The translations under genes and the position numbers were made by a program. From contig JAQICW010000525.1 in assembly GCA_027858355.1 (NCBI GenBank), forward strand, positions 1 to 6,061: 6,061 nt of DNA. The letters run 5' to 3'. The notes beneath the pieces are model-generated. The model made no database searches. It saw nothing but the letters and a program-made list of their open reading frames with translations, and was not told the DNA's origin. Source of the DNA: Desulfobacula sp. (GTDB taxonomy: Bacteria > Desulfobacterota > Desulfobacteria > Desulfobacterales > Desulfobacteraceae). Numbering within the stretch: position 1 is the stretch's first letter; every line of letters begins with the position of its first letter. Of this stretch, positions 5,283-6,061 are shown in pieces.

Positions 5283-6061
5283 ATGGCAGAAAAAAAAATG
5301 ATGACAGCCCTATTTGTATTAATTTTCTGGGGACTTGCTTTTTGTTCAACAGGACTTGCCCAGGGGGATAAACAATTTATACCCGGAGAAGACTCAGGAT
5401 TTTATTATACAATAAAAAAAGGAGATACATTGTGGGATTTATCTGAAAAATTCTACAATTCCCAATGGGACTGGCCAGGACTCTGGGAGATGAATAAGGA
5501 TATTAAAAATCCCCATTGGATATATCCCGGGCAAAAAATACAGGTTTTTTTAAAGACAAAGACTGTTTTAAAATCCAAGGTCGCAAAAACTTTAAAAACC
5601 CAACAAAAAGGTTCTCCTGTTAAGATTGAAACTAGTTTTTCTTTTTCCAGAATGGATGATGTCGGATTTCTTAAAAAAAAGGCAGAGCCCTTTCTGGGCA
5701 CGATAATTAAGGAGCAGGACAATAATCTGATGATGGCTGCCAATGATATTGTTTATATAAACCCTTCAGGCAAAGGCGAACTGGTTAAGGGCAAGACATA
5801 TCACATTTTTACATTCAGCAAGGTGGAAGAACAAATCAACCATCATCTGTTTAAAGGGGTAAAGCACCTTATCAAAGCACAGGTTAAAATACTTGAAATA
5901 AAAAAAAACCATGTGATAGGATCCATCACCCATGCCTATAGTCCTGTAAATAAAGGCGATTTGATTATGGAATATTATAAACGGGAGCCTGTTTTAATAG
6001 TTGAAAATAATCCTGCACCCATAGATGCAAGACTTATCTGTTCTGAAGACAATCATCTCAT
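5283..6061 (+). CDS. Exported LysM-domain protein, 3' end beyond the window
   Basis: An open frame of 259 codons runs to the last base without a stop, so the gene is incomplete. Residues 1-26 form a signal peptide: M-A-E-K-K start, hydrophobic core A-L-F-V-L-I-F-W-G-L-A-F, and a likely signal peptidase I cut after L-A (before Gln27). A LysM domain spans about 41-88, starting Y-Y-T-I-K-K-G-D-T-L-W-D-L-S and ending P-H-W-I-Y-P-G-Q-K-I-Q-V. It is an extended LysM form with the W-x-W-P-x-L-W-E-x-N insert seen in envelope LysM proteins. A Lys-rich linker follows, then a second region (about 125-259) of beta-rich character that I do not recognise. LysM binds peptidoglycan N-acetylglucosamine, so a periplasmic wall-associated role is expected. 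AGGAG precedes the ATG. Diverges from the HD gene. Confidence 0.88.
   Translation, partial: MAEKKMMTALFVLIFWGLAFCSTGLAQGDKQFIPGEDSGFYYTIKKGDTLWDLSEKFYNSQWDWPGLWEMNKDIKNPHWIYPGQKIQVFLKTKTVLKSKVAKTLKTQQKGSPVKIETSFSFSRMDDVGFLKKKAEPFLGTIIKEQDNNLMMAANDIVYINPSGKGELVKGKTYHIFTFSKVEEQINHHLFKGVKHLIKAQVKILEIKKNHVIGSITHAYSPVNKGDLIMEYYKREPVLIVENNPAPIDARLICSEDNHL

Noticed and set aside
5173..5349. N-terminal extension of the HD-domain protein up to 5349 (- strand)
   Set aside because: The extra 59 residues are the antisense of the LysM gene's ribosome site and signal-peptide region, would span the divergent promoter, and precede the usual family N-terminus. The hydrophobic look comes from A/T-rich complement sequence.
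5283..5360. Lipoprotein signal in the LysM protein (Cys21)
   Set aside because: The residues before the cysteine are L-A-F-C. Phe at -1 does not fit a lipobox, while L-A before Gln27 fits signal peptidase I.

Overview
The window looks like chromosomal core-gene DNA from an AT-rich (roughly 40% GC by eye) Gram-negative bacterium. Protein styles and gene order resemble Desulfobacterota (Desulfobacteraceae-type deltaproteobacteria). This placement is inferred from the sequence alone and was not checked by search.

Layout, left to right on the + strand: a small DUF721/DciA-like gene (29-349) overlaps a TrmN6/YfiC-type methyltransferase gene (about 330-1082); both start with TTG. A 175-bp spacer follows, holding a 65-bp palindromic element (1091-1155), a second imperfect hairpin (1162-1198) and a near-consensus promoter (1209-1237). 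These precede a complete class II tRNA-Ser(GGA) gene with encoded CCA (1258-1347). A further palindrome carrying a TATAAT box separates the tRNA from the classic replication/recombination cluster dnaX (1439-3139), ybaB/ebfC (3154-3465) and recR (3472-4071). A CxxCxxCC cysteine-cluster gene (4061-4501) overlaps the end of recR by 11 nt and closes the likely operon.

After a 119-bp gap with no convincing terminator, an HD-domain nucleotidase-like gene lies on the - strand (4621-5172). It diverges from an exported LysM-domain protein gene (5283 to the window edge, incomplete). The 110-bp divergent region contains a perfect 13-bp inverted repeat that places a TTGACT -35 box on each strand, each paired with its own -10 box. 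This gives a compact, symmetric, face-to-face promoter pair.

The most notable coding signal is inside dnaX. A correctly phased T TTT TTA slippery heptamer (2809-2815) sits at the junction between the Pro/Gln-rich linker and the C-terminal tau-like domain. In the -1 frame a TAA stop follows after a single codon. This is the layout expected for making a short gamma subunit by programmed -1 frameshifting, using a different heptamer from the E. coli A AAA AAG site. DnaX (clamp loader), YbaB (nucleoid protein) and RecR (recombination mediator) are commonly co-transcribed. The DciA-like protein upstream, a putative helicase loader, adds to the replication theme.
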